DNA of 64,000 nucleotides, taken from Tieghemiomyces parasiticus (taxonomy: Eukaryota; Kickxellomycota; Dimargaritomycetes; Dimargaritales; Dimargaritaceae). The position numbers and the translations under genes are program-made. The stretch spans positions 1 through 64,000 of the forward strand of contig JANBPT010000003.1 of assembly GCA_027575765.1 (NCBI GenBank). The letters run 5' to 3'. The notes below the pieces were generated by a model. The model worked only from the letters and a program-made list of their open reading frames with translations, searched no databases and had not been told where the DNA came from. This document shows, one piece after another, positions 33,746 through 44,038 of this stretch; within the stretch, counting starts at the first letter, position 1, and each line of letters starts with the position of its first letter.

Positions 33746-34230
33746 TTAGAAGAGTCCCCCCCGGCTCTGTTGGCTAGCCTGGTTTTGGGCGGAAATGTCC
33801 TGCAGTTTGGCGCCAACCTGCTTGTTGACTTCGAAGAATTTGGCCACACAGCGGTCTAGGCATACGGACTCGCCCTTGTTGAGGTCGGGCTCGAGGTAGG
33901 TATCGGGAATGCACTTCTTAAGGCAGGAGTCGGACACGCTGGGGAAAAGAAAAGTGGGTGAGTGAGTTGTGGCACAGGGACCAAAGCAGGAGTGTAGTTG
34001 CAGAGCGCCGGTGAGAGGTGTGAGTGGCAAGTCAAGAGCTGTCCGGATCGGGGGAGGGCGGAGGATGGTGCGGGCAAGAGGACTGGGCCGACATTCTCCC
34101 AACTAGCTTACCGGTTGAATAGGTCCGTGACCATTTCGATCTCCTGTTCGGCCATCATAAAATTAGCCTGCGACTCCTGAGCCGACAGACCGACCTTGCC
34201 GCCGCGACCGAACATGCCAGTGAAACTCAT
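33746..34230 (-). CDS. TIM10: Mitochondrial intermembrane-space chaperone Tim10, two exons
   Basis: Exons are 34230-34112 and 33938-33746, joined in phase at an Arg codon to 103 residues. Exon 1 ends with EIEMVTDLFNR at a GTAAGC donor; exon 2 follows ttccccag. The twin CX3C motifs are CLKKC (45-49) and CLDRC (66-70), set in LNKGESVCLDRCVAKFFEVN, which is diagnostic of Tim10. Known role: with Tim9 it forms the hexamer that escorts hydrophobic carrier precursors across the intermembrane space to TIM22; import and folding depend on Mia40. The Gly-rich N-terminus (GMFGRGGK) is slightly longer than in yeast. It is divergent from the WRAP53-like gene. Confidence 0.95.
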
Positions 34231-34768
34231 GGTTGGAAGGTGAGGTTGTGTGGGAATAGGGCGCTATAAGGTTACCACAATAAGGTAAAAAGGCCAATGA
34301 GGAGTTGGGGTAATGCGAATCAGTCGGGCGAATAGAGGGGTGGTGGGCAGCTGTCGAGTCGGTTACGATGCTGACATTGCGGATGCCAGAGATCCGCGCC
34401 TTCTGTGCCCACCACTGTTCGGCGCAGCAACGTTTGGATGGGCGAGAAGCCTCCCCACTCACTCACTAACGCCTATCTACTCCAACCTGGACCAGCTTAT
34501 CACGTGGTACTTTTAGGGTCCATCGGGCAGGGCGGCCCGCCAGTCCTAAAGTTGGTACGGTTCTACCGACGCCAACTGGAGAACTCGGAGGCCCAGTGGG
34601 ACCTGTAACCTTAGCTGGTCCCTGGCTAACCTGCAAACCTAGTCTCCACTCAGCCTTGCCATGCGTGGAGGCCAGCTTGCCATGTTCGCCTAAGGGTCCT
34701 CCGACGTGCTCTCCGTACTCACCCTCGTCATCACATCGGTACACCCAATCTTCCCGGAAACCCAGCTC
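34231..34768. other. Divergent promoter region between TIM10 and the WRAP53-like gene
   Basis: No gene is seen in this 538-bp spacer, and no clear TATA box either. Confidence 0.55.
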
Positions 34769-36229
34769 ATGTCCGACCCAGTCCATGAGCCCGCCGACCC
34801 GTCAACCGAACAGCCGGGTACCGAGGCAACATTCGAAGTAGATGTCCCGTCCTGGATCCCACCTGCCGTTCCGTGGGCAAACCTCGTCCTCCGGTCGCCA
34901 ACGCTAGTGGCCACTACGCTTGACCTCTTTAACCGCACGGTCTCTGAGAGTCTGGCCCACGCGCCACCGTGTAACCGGCCTTCGTCAACCGAAACCGGGC
35001 CCACCTGCCGCCGTGGCGGAGAACTCAATTACCCGAGCTATGGCGAATGGTCCCCGGACGGCTCACTGTTCCTCACCACCTCCAACGACCAGTGCCTGCG
35101 CATGTTTGCCCTACCGGAAGCCGCGGCGGCGGATGCCTCTCCGGCCCTCGACTCGTCCGAGCCCTGGACGGCATTCCGATGTCTGCGCGAGGGCGAGGCA
35201 ACCATGGCTGCGACATGGTACCCGGGCTTCAGTTACTACGACCCCGCCACCTGGTGTCTAGCCGTGTCGACGCGCGATCACCCGATCCGCCTGTGGAACG
35301 CCTATTCGGGTACGCCGGTCGGCTCCTACCTGGCCCGCGACGATCGGGAACAGGTCCTCTCGGCCAACGCTTTGCGGTTTAACCTGGACGGTTCCCGCTT
35401 GTACGCCGGCTACCGTGACCTAATCCTCGAATTCGATACCCACCGTCCCGGAGAGCCCCTCGCCCGCCATCCCACCCGGTCCACGCGGCGGAGCCGGACG
35501 GGTCAGCGCGGAATCGTCTCGGCCCTGGCATTCAACCCGGACCGGTCGGGCCTGTACGCCGTAGGCACCTTCCACAACTCGGTGGGCCTGTACACCGAAA
35601 CTGATCATCGGCCTCTCTACTTGAAACAACCACCCAACGGCCAAGGGATCAGCCAGGTTCAATTCTCGCCTTGCGGTCACTACCTATACATCGGTACGCG
35701 TAAGGATGCGCTCATCTACTGCTGGGACATTCGGCAATCGGGCCAGTTTCTGTTCCACTTGGATCGTGCGCAGCCGACCACCTCCGATGGGCCCGTCTTG
35801 GCGGTGGCAGAGTCTCACCCGTCGACCCACCAACGGCTGACGTTTGACCTGGATCCCACCGGCCAGGTCCTCGCGACAGGGACGGTGAGTGTCACTGCCG
35901 AAGGCAGGGCTTGCGATGGCAGCGTCTCATTTATCCAGGCCCCCGTCGGGCCCAGTCCGGACCCGTCACCGGCGGAGGCGGGCTCTCTACTGTATACTTT
36001 TCAAGCCCATGAGGATATTGTCAATACGGTCAAATTTCACCCGCACTTACCCCTCCTGGCCACTGTAGCGGGCCAGCGTGAGGCGACCGAAATAGATAGT
36101 AGCTCGGAGGGCGGTGATGATGACATATCTGACCCGGACTCTACAGGAAGGCTACCCGCGCGACCTGATAACTCGGTCCGGTTGTGGCGGTATAATTCGT
36201 CAACCGGTACCGACGACGTAGCACCATAG
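34769..36229 (+). CDS. WD40 protein of the WRAP53/TCAB1 (Swt21) family
   Basis: A single exon of 486 residues from ATG at 34769 (the frame is open upstream without an ATG). The WD repeats keep the WRAP53 signature: NYPSYGEWSPDGSLFLTTSN, DHPIRLWNAYSGTPVGSYLA, ANALRFNLDGSRLYAGYRD, QRGIVSALAFNPDRSGLYAV, QVQFSPCGHYLYIGTRKDAL and YCWDIRQSG. These are followed by RLTFDLDPTGQVLATGT and HPHLPLLATVAGQRE, then an acidic Ser/Asp-rich insert before the final repeat. Known role: human WRAP53 binds the CAB box of scaRNAs and telomerase RNA and directs them to Cajal bodies; yeast Swt21 is linked to splicing. Which role applies here is not visible from sequence. Divergent with TIM10. Confidence 0.9.
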   Translation: MSDPVHEPADPSTEQPGTEATFEVDVPSWIPPAVPWANLVLRSPTLVATTLDLFNRTVSESLAHAPPCNRPSSTETGPTCRRGGELNYPSYGEWSPDGSLFLTTSNDQCLRMFALPEAAAADASPALDSSEPWTAFRCLREGEATMAATWYPGFSYYDPATWCLAVSTRDHPIRLWNAYSGTPVGSYLARDDREQVLSANALRFNLDGSRLYAGYRDLILEFDTHRPGEPLARHPTRSTRRSRTGQRGIVSALAFNPDRSGLYAVGTFHNSVGLYTETDHRPLYLKQPPNGQGISQVQFSPCGHYLYIGTRKDALIYCWDIRQSGQFLFHLDRAQPTTSDGPVLAVAESHPSTHQRLTFDLDPTGQVLATGTVSVTAEGRACDGSVSFIQAPVGPSPDPSPAEAGSLLYTFQAHEDIVNTVKFHPHLPLLATVAGQREATEIDSSSEGGDDDISDPDSTGRLPARPDNSVRLWRYNSSTGTDDVAP

Positions 36230-37875
36230 AACGTAAGCCCGATCTATCCCTCCATCACTACACGGGCTTAAGTTGATCAAATGCCTTCAGTGCCGAAAGT
36301 TCCGGATGCGCGAAGGTATAGGCTGTGGAGGTTAAGGCGGGGAAGTGCTCACGCTTTCCTGCGAACTCGTCATTTGGCTAGACCAGGGGCGTGTCACAAT
36401 TTAGGAACGACGAGGGCTTGCCTACAGATGAGCGGGACACATTTTACCTGGGGTTGGTTCCTAACCCTCTCAGTATCAAATTAGCAGGGCTAGTCGAGAC
36501 CTATCTTTCCCTGCTCGCTGTGGGTAGCGTCAACCTCGCGACGTTCAGCACAGTCTCAATGGTGAGGGGGGGATGAGGCCGCTGATGTTTACAAAATCAA
36601 TCATTGGGTCGCGTCAATCGGCCGCCAAGGAGCGCCAATAAATGAAAATTTACAGCCTAGCACTATACGACACCTTATCAACCAGGGCTAGCGACCCGCC
36701 GGCGAGGCATCTCGAACGATGGCTGAGTCTCAGCCCTTCGTCCCAACTAGGTGTGATGGTGGGCTCTATCGGTCTAGGAGAAGGGGAAAGGGTTAATATG
36801 TGTTACCCGACCGTACCTGACATAGCTCCGATGGTACGCTTTGGTGGTGCCCCTGGCTTCCGATCTATCCTCCTTCGATCTTTTGTAAGTCAAGTCGGTT
36901 CGACTTTCTTAGAGGTGGCGATCCATCTCCAGCTGCGAAGTCCATTACATAGGGCTTACAAAGAGCGAGTTACAGAATTCTAATCAAATAGCCCCTTGCG
37001 TACTTTCAGAAGGGACGGCGAGGTTCAATTCAGCGCCAGTAGGCTACGCCTGGCCGTGAATGCATAGCACACCTGGTCCAAACTGTCTGTGCGTGCTAGA
37101 GACTCGATGGTGTATGTGGGACGAGGGCTATTGAATGGTAGTGACGGAAGGCTTGGCATGCGAGGCGGTAGGGGATAGTGTCTTGGGTTCAGTATCTCAA
37201 CTGGCGAACCGCTCAGCGAACGGGAGGAAGAGCGTACACACATGCTTCTATCCACGCAATCCGGTTCGTCCGGGTCTCAAACCAGGTATCAGAAGGCCTC
37301 CTATTCGTTTCGGGAAATTCCTAGGACGTCATCACTCGTAGGGCTCCTAAATCGACACGCCATTAGGCGTCGCGCTTTTCATAATGGTCGTCTTGCCGAT
37401 CAAGAGAAGCCCGTCAAAAGGTAACCGCATTCCATCATGGGGTCAGGGACCTGTGGTGAGCCGTCAACCTGGGGAGGGGAGAGAAGTTTCTAGCCTAGAA
37501 AGGAAGCAATGGGAGGCGGGGGCGGGGAGGTCTCGCCGCTCGCGCCCCCTTTACTACCTTCCTTTTCGTGTATCAATCCGTGTCCGACTGAAACCTCTCA
37601 CATGAGCTCCTGGCCGAGCGCGCTATCGATTATATGGCGCCGGGAATCGAGGAGAATTCGGCGCCGTACACCCCACTTTCCGCCCGAGAGGTTTCGGATG
37701 CGTCGGGGCGCGCCCGTACGCGTCTGGTATAAATACCCAACAATGGTACTGGCGACATCGAATCTCGGTTCGTCCTTATAAACCACACTTTTGTCCGTGA
37801 TACTGTTTGTTCTTCACCAATCCTCCGCACATCCCACTTCGTGGCCACCTTTCCCCTCCCTCGCATACCATCAAA
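36230..37875. other. Intergenic, promoter of the Ser-rich GPI protein at its right end
   Basis: About 1.5 kb with only short unrelated frames, then a strong TATA box at 37728 and a CT-rich leader. Confidence 0.55.
37728..37735 (+). promoter_or_regulatory. TATA box (TATAAATA) of the Ser-rich GPI protein
   Basis: A consensus TATA element lies 148 nt before the ATG at 37876. The small secreted protein gene at 51928-52197 has the same octamer at nearly the same distance. Confidence 0.7.
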
Positions 37876-38244
37876 ATGAACACCAAGCTCGCTGCCCTTC
37901 TCGCCTTCGTCGCCGCCGCTGGCGTCGCCCGTGCCCAAACCACGATCACCGCCATAGCTACCTCCACCGCCGGCGTCGGAGACGAGATTTCGAGCATCAT
38001 CGAAAGCATCACCGGGGACCAGTCGTCCGAGAGCGAGTCGAGCACCTCATCCGAGTCCTCGGAGAGCTCCAGCTCGTCTAGCTCCAAATCCTCCAGCTCG
38101 AGCACCGAGTCCGAATCGTCCAGCAGTGCTTCCGAAACCGACACCGACACCAGCGCCGGTGTTAGCCACATGAACGGCAACATGGCCGCCCAGGCTGCCG
38201 GTGCCGCCGTCGTGGCCGGTCTGGCCTTCGTCTCCTTCCTGTAA
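37876..38244 (+). CDS. Small GPI-anchored Ser-rich cell-surface protein
   Basis: A single exon of 122 residues from ATG at 37876 (tcaaaATGa). The signal peptide MNTKLAALLAFVAAAGVARA is followed by a short region (QTTITAIATSTAGVGDEI) that looks folded or amyloid-like. Next comes a Ser/Glu/Thr tract, about residues 56-97, likely O-glycosylated. The C-terminus is SHMNGNMAAQ followed by the hydrophobic AGAAVVAGLAFVSFL, a typical GPI-attachment signal with a small omega residue. This layout is common in fungal wall proteins and adhesin-like mannoproteins, but no specific family is evident. The strong TATA box suggests high or regulated expression. Confidence 0.85.
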   Translation: MNTKLAALLAFVAAAGVARAQTTITAIATSTAGVGDEISSIIESITGDQSSESESSTSSESSESSSSSSSKSSSSSTESESSSSASETDTDTSAGVSHMNGNMAAQAAGAAVVAGLAFVSFL

Positions 38245-39271
38245 ACTCGGGTCGACTTGACCCGTGTTTCGGCATGCTGAGACCCCAAGAGGGTACTGAA
38301 ATGAGCAGGGAGGCGATGGGCGGGCAGGAAGTGGTGTCTCAGTCTCCACTTGTCTCACCACTTCTCACTTCCCTTGCCGACCCGCGGTCGGTTTCAGTTC
38401 ATGTGCTCGGTCATCGAAGTACTGGACTTTCTCGGCTAGCTTGGGCGTTTTCGGTACAGGGTTTCGCCCCTCCCTTTGTCTTGTTCCACTCATTTCCTAG
38501 CTACTACCTCTAAAATAATGTTTTTACACCGATCCCCCATAATTAGTTAGTTTTGACAGTCTATGAATGGCCCGTCACTTATTTGTTAGCGCACATAAAT
38601 ACACACACACATATATATGTCACGCAAGAATAAAGTCTTGAGGTAAACCCCACACCTTTTCGGCACGCATTATCTACACAACCAGTGACGACAAACTTCA
38701 GCAGGCTTATTTACAATGGTAGATTGCAGATCTGATTTATGGCCTTAGGAATCTGTAGCGGTAATCGGTTAAGTTCCTGTGGTACCTTTACCTTCATGAA
38801 GAACGGAGATTTTAAACAGCGTTTATAAAACCGGATACTGTGGGTCTTCAGAACCGTTAAGTCCTCGACCTATGTCACAGCGGAGCGTCGTAGGGTCGAG
38901 GTACTTTTAATCAGACTGCTACTTAGACTTAACCGTGCTAAACGTAGGAGCTGGGTCACTGTCAATAGAGCGATACCACCATAGCTGCCCATTTGCCTCC
39001 CCCCCCTCCCACTTCTCTCCACTCACTGCCCTCCCCTAGCCTACGGTGTGTCGCACTTTTACCGTACAAAATAGGCCTCGGTTCCACCGGCGCTCCGCGA
39101 AAGTTGGCCATTACCATAAAAAATACTGCACCTACCACATCACATAAGCGGGCAGTACGCAACGATCGGTTCACTCGTTTCCCATTGCTTTCCCTTCGCC
39201 TCAGCTTGTAAAATATCCATCTCCAAACTACGACCCCTCTTTCGCATTCTCACAATAACCTACTCTGCAAT
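38245..39271. other. Intergenic, 3' flank of the GPI protein and SMD3 promoter
   Basis: AT-rich in the middle (38500-38940), with a short CA/TA repeat near 38600. Pyrimidine-rich from 38990. No gene is seen. Confidence 0.55.
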
Positions 39272-40095
39272 ATGTCCATGTCAATTGGGGTACCGATCAA
39301 GATCCTCCACGAAGCTGAAGGGCACGTCGTGACCATTGAGATGAAGAATGGCCAGACCTACCGCGGCACCCTACTGGAATGTAAGTATGCGGATTTTGAC
39401 GGTGACGCAGCGTATACGGAGCGGGCCCGTTCCACCTGGGAACATGTTCTCGCTCCATTGCCCATCGAAATAACCAGAGCGTGGTCGGCGGGATAGGAGG
39501 TATACTTTACTTGACAGTCACCACTTAACGTAGGGACACGTACTGATAGAACCTATTCCGATGTTCACCTTACCCTGTTACCATAATCTATTCCCTGCCG
39601 TCAGCCGAGGATAACATGAACGTCCAGATGAAGGAGGTGACCGTCACGGCCCGCGACGGCCAGGTATCCAAGCTGCAGCAGATTTATATCCGTGGGTCCC
39701 ACATCCGGTTCTTCATTGTCCCGGACATGCTCAAGAACGCGCCCATGTTCAAGCGCTTCGGGCCCGAAGGTATCAAGAATCGGGGGCTGGGCATGGGCCG
39801 GGGTCTGGCCAAGATCGATCGCGCACGCGGTAAGTAGTCATATCAGAGAGTCGAATTACGTGGTGGCCGATGTAGGCGGTTCGACCCACAACATACTCGC
39901 TGACCAACTGATCTCGGACATGACAAACAGGGGGTTCAAGTGTAGTCCTTCAAATTTCATAACTAACTTTCTCCCCCCCCCCTAATCTACACGTTTACCT
40001 TCTAATTCGCACGTTCTCTTACCTCCTCTCCGACAGGTGGACGTGGCCGAGGCCGTGGATCTTTCCGTGGCTCCCGCGGTCGGGATCGTTTTTAG
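39272..40095 (+). CDS. SMD3: Spliceosomal core protein Sm-D3, three exons
   Basis: Exons are 39272-39380, 39605-39829 and 40037-40095, giving 130 residues. Sm1 reads [20 protein letters not shown] and [11 protein letters not shown]; Sm2 reads [20 protein letters not shown], which is characteristic of D3. The exon 1/2 junction restores [14 protein letters not shown]. The C-terminal tail is rich in RG dipeptides ([19 protein letters not shown]) and is a likely target of symmetric arginine dimethylation. Known role: part of the heptameric Sm ring on U1, U2, U4 and U5 snRNAs. Donors are GTAAGT. The second intron falls inside the RG tail. Confidence 0.97.
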
Positions 40096-41005
40096 GACCG
40101 CGTACCTTCATACCGATGGCCTAAGTGGATGAAGCCGTAGGGCCCCTGATTGCCAAATAGGTTTTTTTTTAGTTACACCGATTTGAGGAGGACTTTGGAG
40201 TAGGCAATTGTACATTGCACTTCCGCCTTTTTTATGCTTGATGGTGATTAAAGCAGTCATTGATAGTGGCCAAGTTATTTGGTAAATTACTATGTGTACT
40301 GTTTACACGGGACCTCATTTTACGATTTAGCCCCCGGCTCTAGGATAGCCTTGCCATCTATCATTTACTCACAGTGCCTGTGGCAGTTGTGGACCCAGTG
40401 GAGCGGTCAAGGGCCAGTTAAACAAAACATGATTAGATATGCAGATGGATCACTGAGGATTGCTATTGCCAGGGTTCGTATCTACACTGTTCAGGCACTG
40501 ACGGGTGGACGTCTGAAGTGTAGTCAACGTCTCAAGCTGTTCGAACGTTGACCGGGAACCTATGGCCCAACCGAGAGTTGGCTAACAGGTATAGGGTCGG
40601 GGGATGGAAGTGTACAGGATTGGCAGGCGTATGCTCTGGGTAAACAACGTTATATTCGTGGAGCCATACTAAGGTGGCTTGCTGTCTGCTTACTTGTATG
40701 ACTTACTTCAGCTGACACCGAAGTCAACCGCTATTTTGCCACCGTCGCTACAGACAACCACCAAGAAAAGTATATTCACATGGGTGACCAACAGAACCAA
40801 GGATAGGCCTGAGTGTAAAGTGACCTGCCACTTTGTACTGGTTAATGGCCTTGCGGCCTTGCCAGGATTAGGTTTCCACCATAGAAGGAATTCTCGAGAC
40901 CAATTACTCGAGGATCCTGGGGGTCGGTGACCGGGTCAACTCCATGCCATTGAACAGTTTTCCCAGACCCTGGGGCAGCCGCCCGTTCATCCTGCATTCA
41001 CCGCC
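40096..41005. other. Intergenic between SMD3 and the CLPTM1-like gene
   Basis: AT-rich; only unsupported open frames such as one at 40279-40551 with no ATG and no family resemblance. Confidence 0.5.
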
Positions 41006-42769
41006 ATGCTGTCATTACTTCGTACTACATGCCTCACTGCCGTCGCCCTGGCAGGGGCCTTATCGTTATTCCGGGCCGTCATGGTCATGGTCAACATCTA
41101 CCACCCAACCCTGTCCATCCCTTACTTCAACCCGGTGGCCGACCCCGGACCGGACGAGCTAACGTTCCGCCCGCGGTTCAGTTTGAACACCACCTTCGGT
41201 GCCGCGCTGTACCTGGACAGCCTGGCCAACCGGACGCTGAACTTGGACGCTGACGACCCACGGGTCTTGTGGGCCCGATCGGATCTGACCCTGGGTAGCC
41301 TTCCGGACGTGGTTCTCCGCACTGAACTAGACTGGGCCGACCTATCGTTAAACGACTGGAGCCGGCCTGCCGGCGAGGCACCGACGCTGGCCAACTCCCA
41401 CGATTTATTAAAACGTATTCACTTTGGGATCTTCCCCGCCCAGGACCTGGCGGCGGGAGTGCTCGACTTTCGCCGGCCCTATGTCCACGACATGCGGGAG
41501 TTGGTGCTGATGCGGAGCTTTACGATCCACCGGCTGAACGCAACTATGGGAAGGGAGGACACCGTAATGAATCCACTCTACTTTTGGCTCCGGGATATCC
41601 AAGTGGAGGTGCTCGTCGATTCCGGCGTGTACACGTCGGCCACTCTCCCGGGGGACCTCCGACCGTACCTTAGTTCCTTGGAGGACGACCCTACGGCTTA
41701 CCTACCAGTCGTGACGCCCCCGGCGGCCTACCCGAGCGCGGCCCACCTCGTCAGGTTGCCGCACTGCACGCAGTTTAACGCTGCCTATTCATCCAAATTG
41801 GTGCCCGAACGCGACTCGACTGCCCCTTGCCGCGTCCCGCTTACTATTCACCTCCGGCCGGTTAGCGTGGGTACCTTCCGCGTCCAGCAATTTCTGCGAG
41901 GCCTCCTGCGGAACTTGATCGAGGACGAATACCGCTCGGCGGTCAGCACCGGGGCTATGAAATCCGCAGTGCCCCTGGATATCTTCGAGCTCCACCCCTT
42001 TCGGTTCGTGATCGTCGCCTTATTATACATGGCCACCATGGTGCTAGCCCTCCTGGAGGTCCGAGCCGAAGCGGTACACTGGTCCCAGCTCCGGTCACTC
42101 GCCGGCCTGTCGGCCAGCTGGGCGCTACTCACCTACGGTTTGGAGCGGAACCCGCTTCTCCACTACTACTGGCATCCGACCAACTCGTTCTACGGTATAC
42201 CCACCCTTATCCAGACCGTAGGCTTTGTGTGGTCGCTATACTGTCAGTGGCGACTCTACAAGCCTCCGGTCGCGGACCCCATTGCCGAAGCGGACTCTCC
42301 TGACGGGGTTTCAGCTGCCGATGCTGCTACCGTCGAGACTAAACGGCCACCCGCCCAGAACCGTCTCGACTTTTCCGTCGGTCTCTTTTCGGTTGCGTTG
42401 TTAATCGTGGGGTCAGCGCTGGTTGATGACCAGGCCCCTCTTAAGCCTTTCCGGGTCGGGCCCGACCTGGCTCGGCTGGGACCTTGGTTGCTCACGGTTG
42501 CTGAGGAGGTCGGCTTGGTGACGGCCCTCCCTCAGATCGCCATGGTGTGGTACTGCCGGTCTACGGCAGCCTACCCGGCTCGGGCCCAGATCTACCATAT
42601 TAGCGCGGGGTTTATCCGGCTTTTCATTGAATACCTTTCAGCTGTGGAGGTATCCACGGCCGGTCGGATCAAACGGGGCTGGGTCGCACTATGCCTTCTG
42701 ACTATCGTGGTTCAGCACGGGTGGTACCGGTTTACTAGTACCGTACGGCTCAAGGAGAAGACTGCATAG
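41006..42769 (+). CDS. CLPTM1-family multispanning membrane protein
   Basis: A single exon of 587 residues. An N-terminal hydrophobic segment (LTAVALAGALSLFRAVMVMV) is followed by a large non-cytosolic domain with four Cys and N-glycosylation sequons. A cluster of membrane helices occupies the last 240 residues. Family-specific features are FRFVIVALLYMATMVLALLE, then AEAVHWSQLRSLAGLSASWA, the counterpart of the FW-x3-SLEGLS motif of CLPTM1, and LPQIAMVWYCRSTAAYPARA, the counterpart of PQLFINYKLKSVAHLP. Known: CLPTM1 retains receptors in the ER, and CLPTM1L acts as a glucosaminylphosphatidylinositol scramblase in GPI synthesis. Assignment to either subgroup is open. Confidence 0.82.
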   Translation: MLSLLRTTCLTAVALAGALSLFRAVMVMVNIYHPTLSIPYFNPVADPGPDELTFRPRFSLNTTFGAALYLDSLANRTLNLDADDPRVLWARSDLTLGSLPDVVLRTELDWADLSLNDWSRPAGEAPTLANSHDLLKRIHFGIFPAQDLAAGVLDFRRPYVHDMRELVLMRSFTIHRLNATMGREDTVMNPLYFWLRDIQVEVLVDSGVYTSATLPGDLRPYLSSLEDDPTAYLPVVTPPAAYPSAAHLVRLPHCTQFNAAYSSKLVPERDSTAPCRVPLTIHLRPVSVGTFRVQQFLRGLLRNLIEDEYRSAVSTGAMKSAVPLDIFELHPFRFVIVALLYMATMVLALLEVRAEAVHWSQLRSLAGLSASWALLTYGLERNPLLHYYWHPTNSFYGIPTLIQTVGFVWSLYCQWRLYKPPVADPIAEADSPDGVSAADAATVETKRPPAQNRLDFSVGLFSVALLIVGSALVDDQAPLKPFRVGPDLARLGPWLLTVAEEVGLVTALPQIAMVWYCRSTAAYPARAQIYHISAGFIRLFIEYLSAVEVSTAGRIKRGWVALCLLTIVVQHGWYRFTSTVRLKEKTA

Positions 42770-42950
42770 GCGACCCCAACAGTTTGTAATTCCTTTTTTT
42801 TTTAAAACGGCACTTGTTGCTTTGTAAACCTTGAACTTTATGTTTACAACCCAGTTATATGATGGGGGGGGCCGATCCCCGTAGCGGTAGTGCGGCCCTA
42901 CCATAATCAAAGACCTCCCAAAGTCAGATTTACTATGTAATTACAGAAAG

Positions 42951-43352
42951 CTACGATTGACTATCTTCCTCTGGGGTGCTCGTTTTTAGGGTGAGGGCGT
43001 GGAGACCGGCATCCAGCTCGGGTTGCGCGAGGGCGTAGACGGCGCGGTGGCGCTGAAGAGGCTTCATACCTTGAAACTTGGCCGATACAATGGTGACCTT
43101 GAAGTGGGTCTCTGGGTTGGTGTTGCCGCGCATGGCGGCGTGGTGGGCATGCTGGCGTGACTGGTTCTCGATGTTTAGGGCAGTGGGCTGGAAGGCCTGC
43201 TCGATCTTGAGACGGAGCTGGGTCTCAATGGGACCCGGGAGCTCGACTGGGATCCGTTGGGCCATGGCGGAATAGAGGGCGGCGCTGCGGAAGGTGGGTA
43301 AGGAAGTGGCGGGGACGCGCGAGAGCTGGAACCGGGCGGTCAACTTCCACAT
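42951..43352 (-). CDS. BOL1: BolA-family protein, mitochondrial (BOL1-like)
   Basis: A single exon of 133 residues from ATG at 43352. The first 30 residues (MWKLTARFQLSRVPATSLPT onward) form an Arg/Ser-rich, acid-free presequence. The BolA fold follows, with IETQLRLKIEQAFQPTALNI, HHAAMRGNTNPETHFKVTIV and FQGMKPLQRHRAVYALAQPE. The ETHFKV and RHR segments are the family signature, with the conserved His that helps glutaredoxin ligate a [2Fe-2S] cluster. Known role: Bol1/Bol3 with Grx5 or Nfu1 pass Fe-S clusters to lipoyl synthase and complex II. BOL1 versus BOL3 was not resolved. Divergent with PNP. Confidence 0.9.
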   Translation of the reverse strand: MWKLTARFQLSRVPATSLPTFRSAALYSAMAQRIPVELPGPIETQLRLKIEQAFQPTALNIENQSRQHAHHAAMRGNTNPETHFKVTIVSAKFQGMKPLQRHRAVYALAQPELDAGLHALTLKTSTPEEDSQS

Positions 43353-44038
43353 CGGGGCGTTAGGGGCGCTGAGGAATGGTGTGGGTTGTGGAATACTGGC
43401 CAAGGAGTAGTAAGAAAGGGGCGGAGGTAGGACAAAAGGCCAGGCAGGCCAACGATCAGTATGAGGGTCGACTAGTCAGGGCCATGAGACTTGAAGTACG
43501 TAACACCGTGGCCGGTACTACGGCGAGCGGCCGCGACGGTTAGAGGTGCCGGCTGAGTGGCGGTCTGTCAATCCATAAGCCACTGGACCGTGTAACCCTT
43601 CCTCCTATTAGTCCCGTGAGCACTGCCGTATGCGTGTGAGGGGCAGTCCGTAGGCGAGAGGATGCAGCCATGGGCCTCCCAACGCAACCTCGCTCCCGTC
43701 CTTGCCCACCGTCCACTGGCTGACGGCCACCGCTACCAAGCGAGCCACCAAGGGCACCCCGTCGCTCCCAATGGCCTGCAGCGGGGTCGAGGGCACAGGG
43801 TATCAGTTGCGCTTAAAGTCACACCGCTGCTCTTGGCCTCGCTCGGCCGATGTCCCGGTTCTCTTTCTCCTCACCCGATTATCACTCCTTGCGCTGTAAC
43901 CCCTCCCCCTCCACGCCACTCCAGCTCGGGCTTATTAAACCCTTCTCCTCCACCCTCCTCGGCTACACCACTGCGCCTATCGACCCTCATTCTCCTACCG
44001 CTCCGGCATCCCACCCGAACCCACGTCCCGTCACCACC
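43353..44038. other. Divergent region between BOL1 and PNP
   Basis: The PNP side is CT-rich with gggcttattaaaccc near 43930. No gene is seen. Confidence 0.5.
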
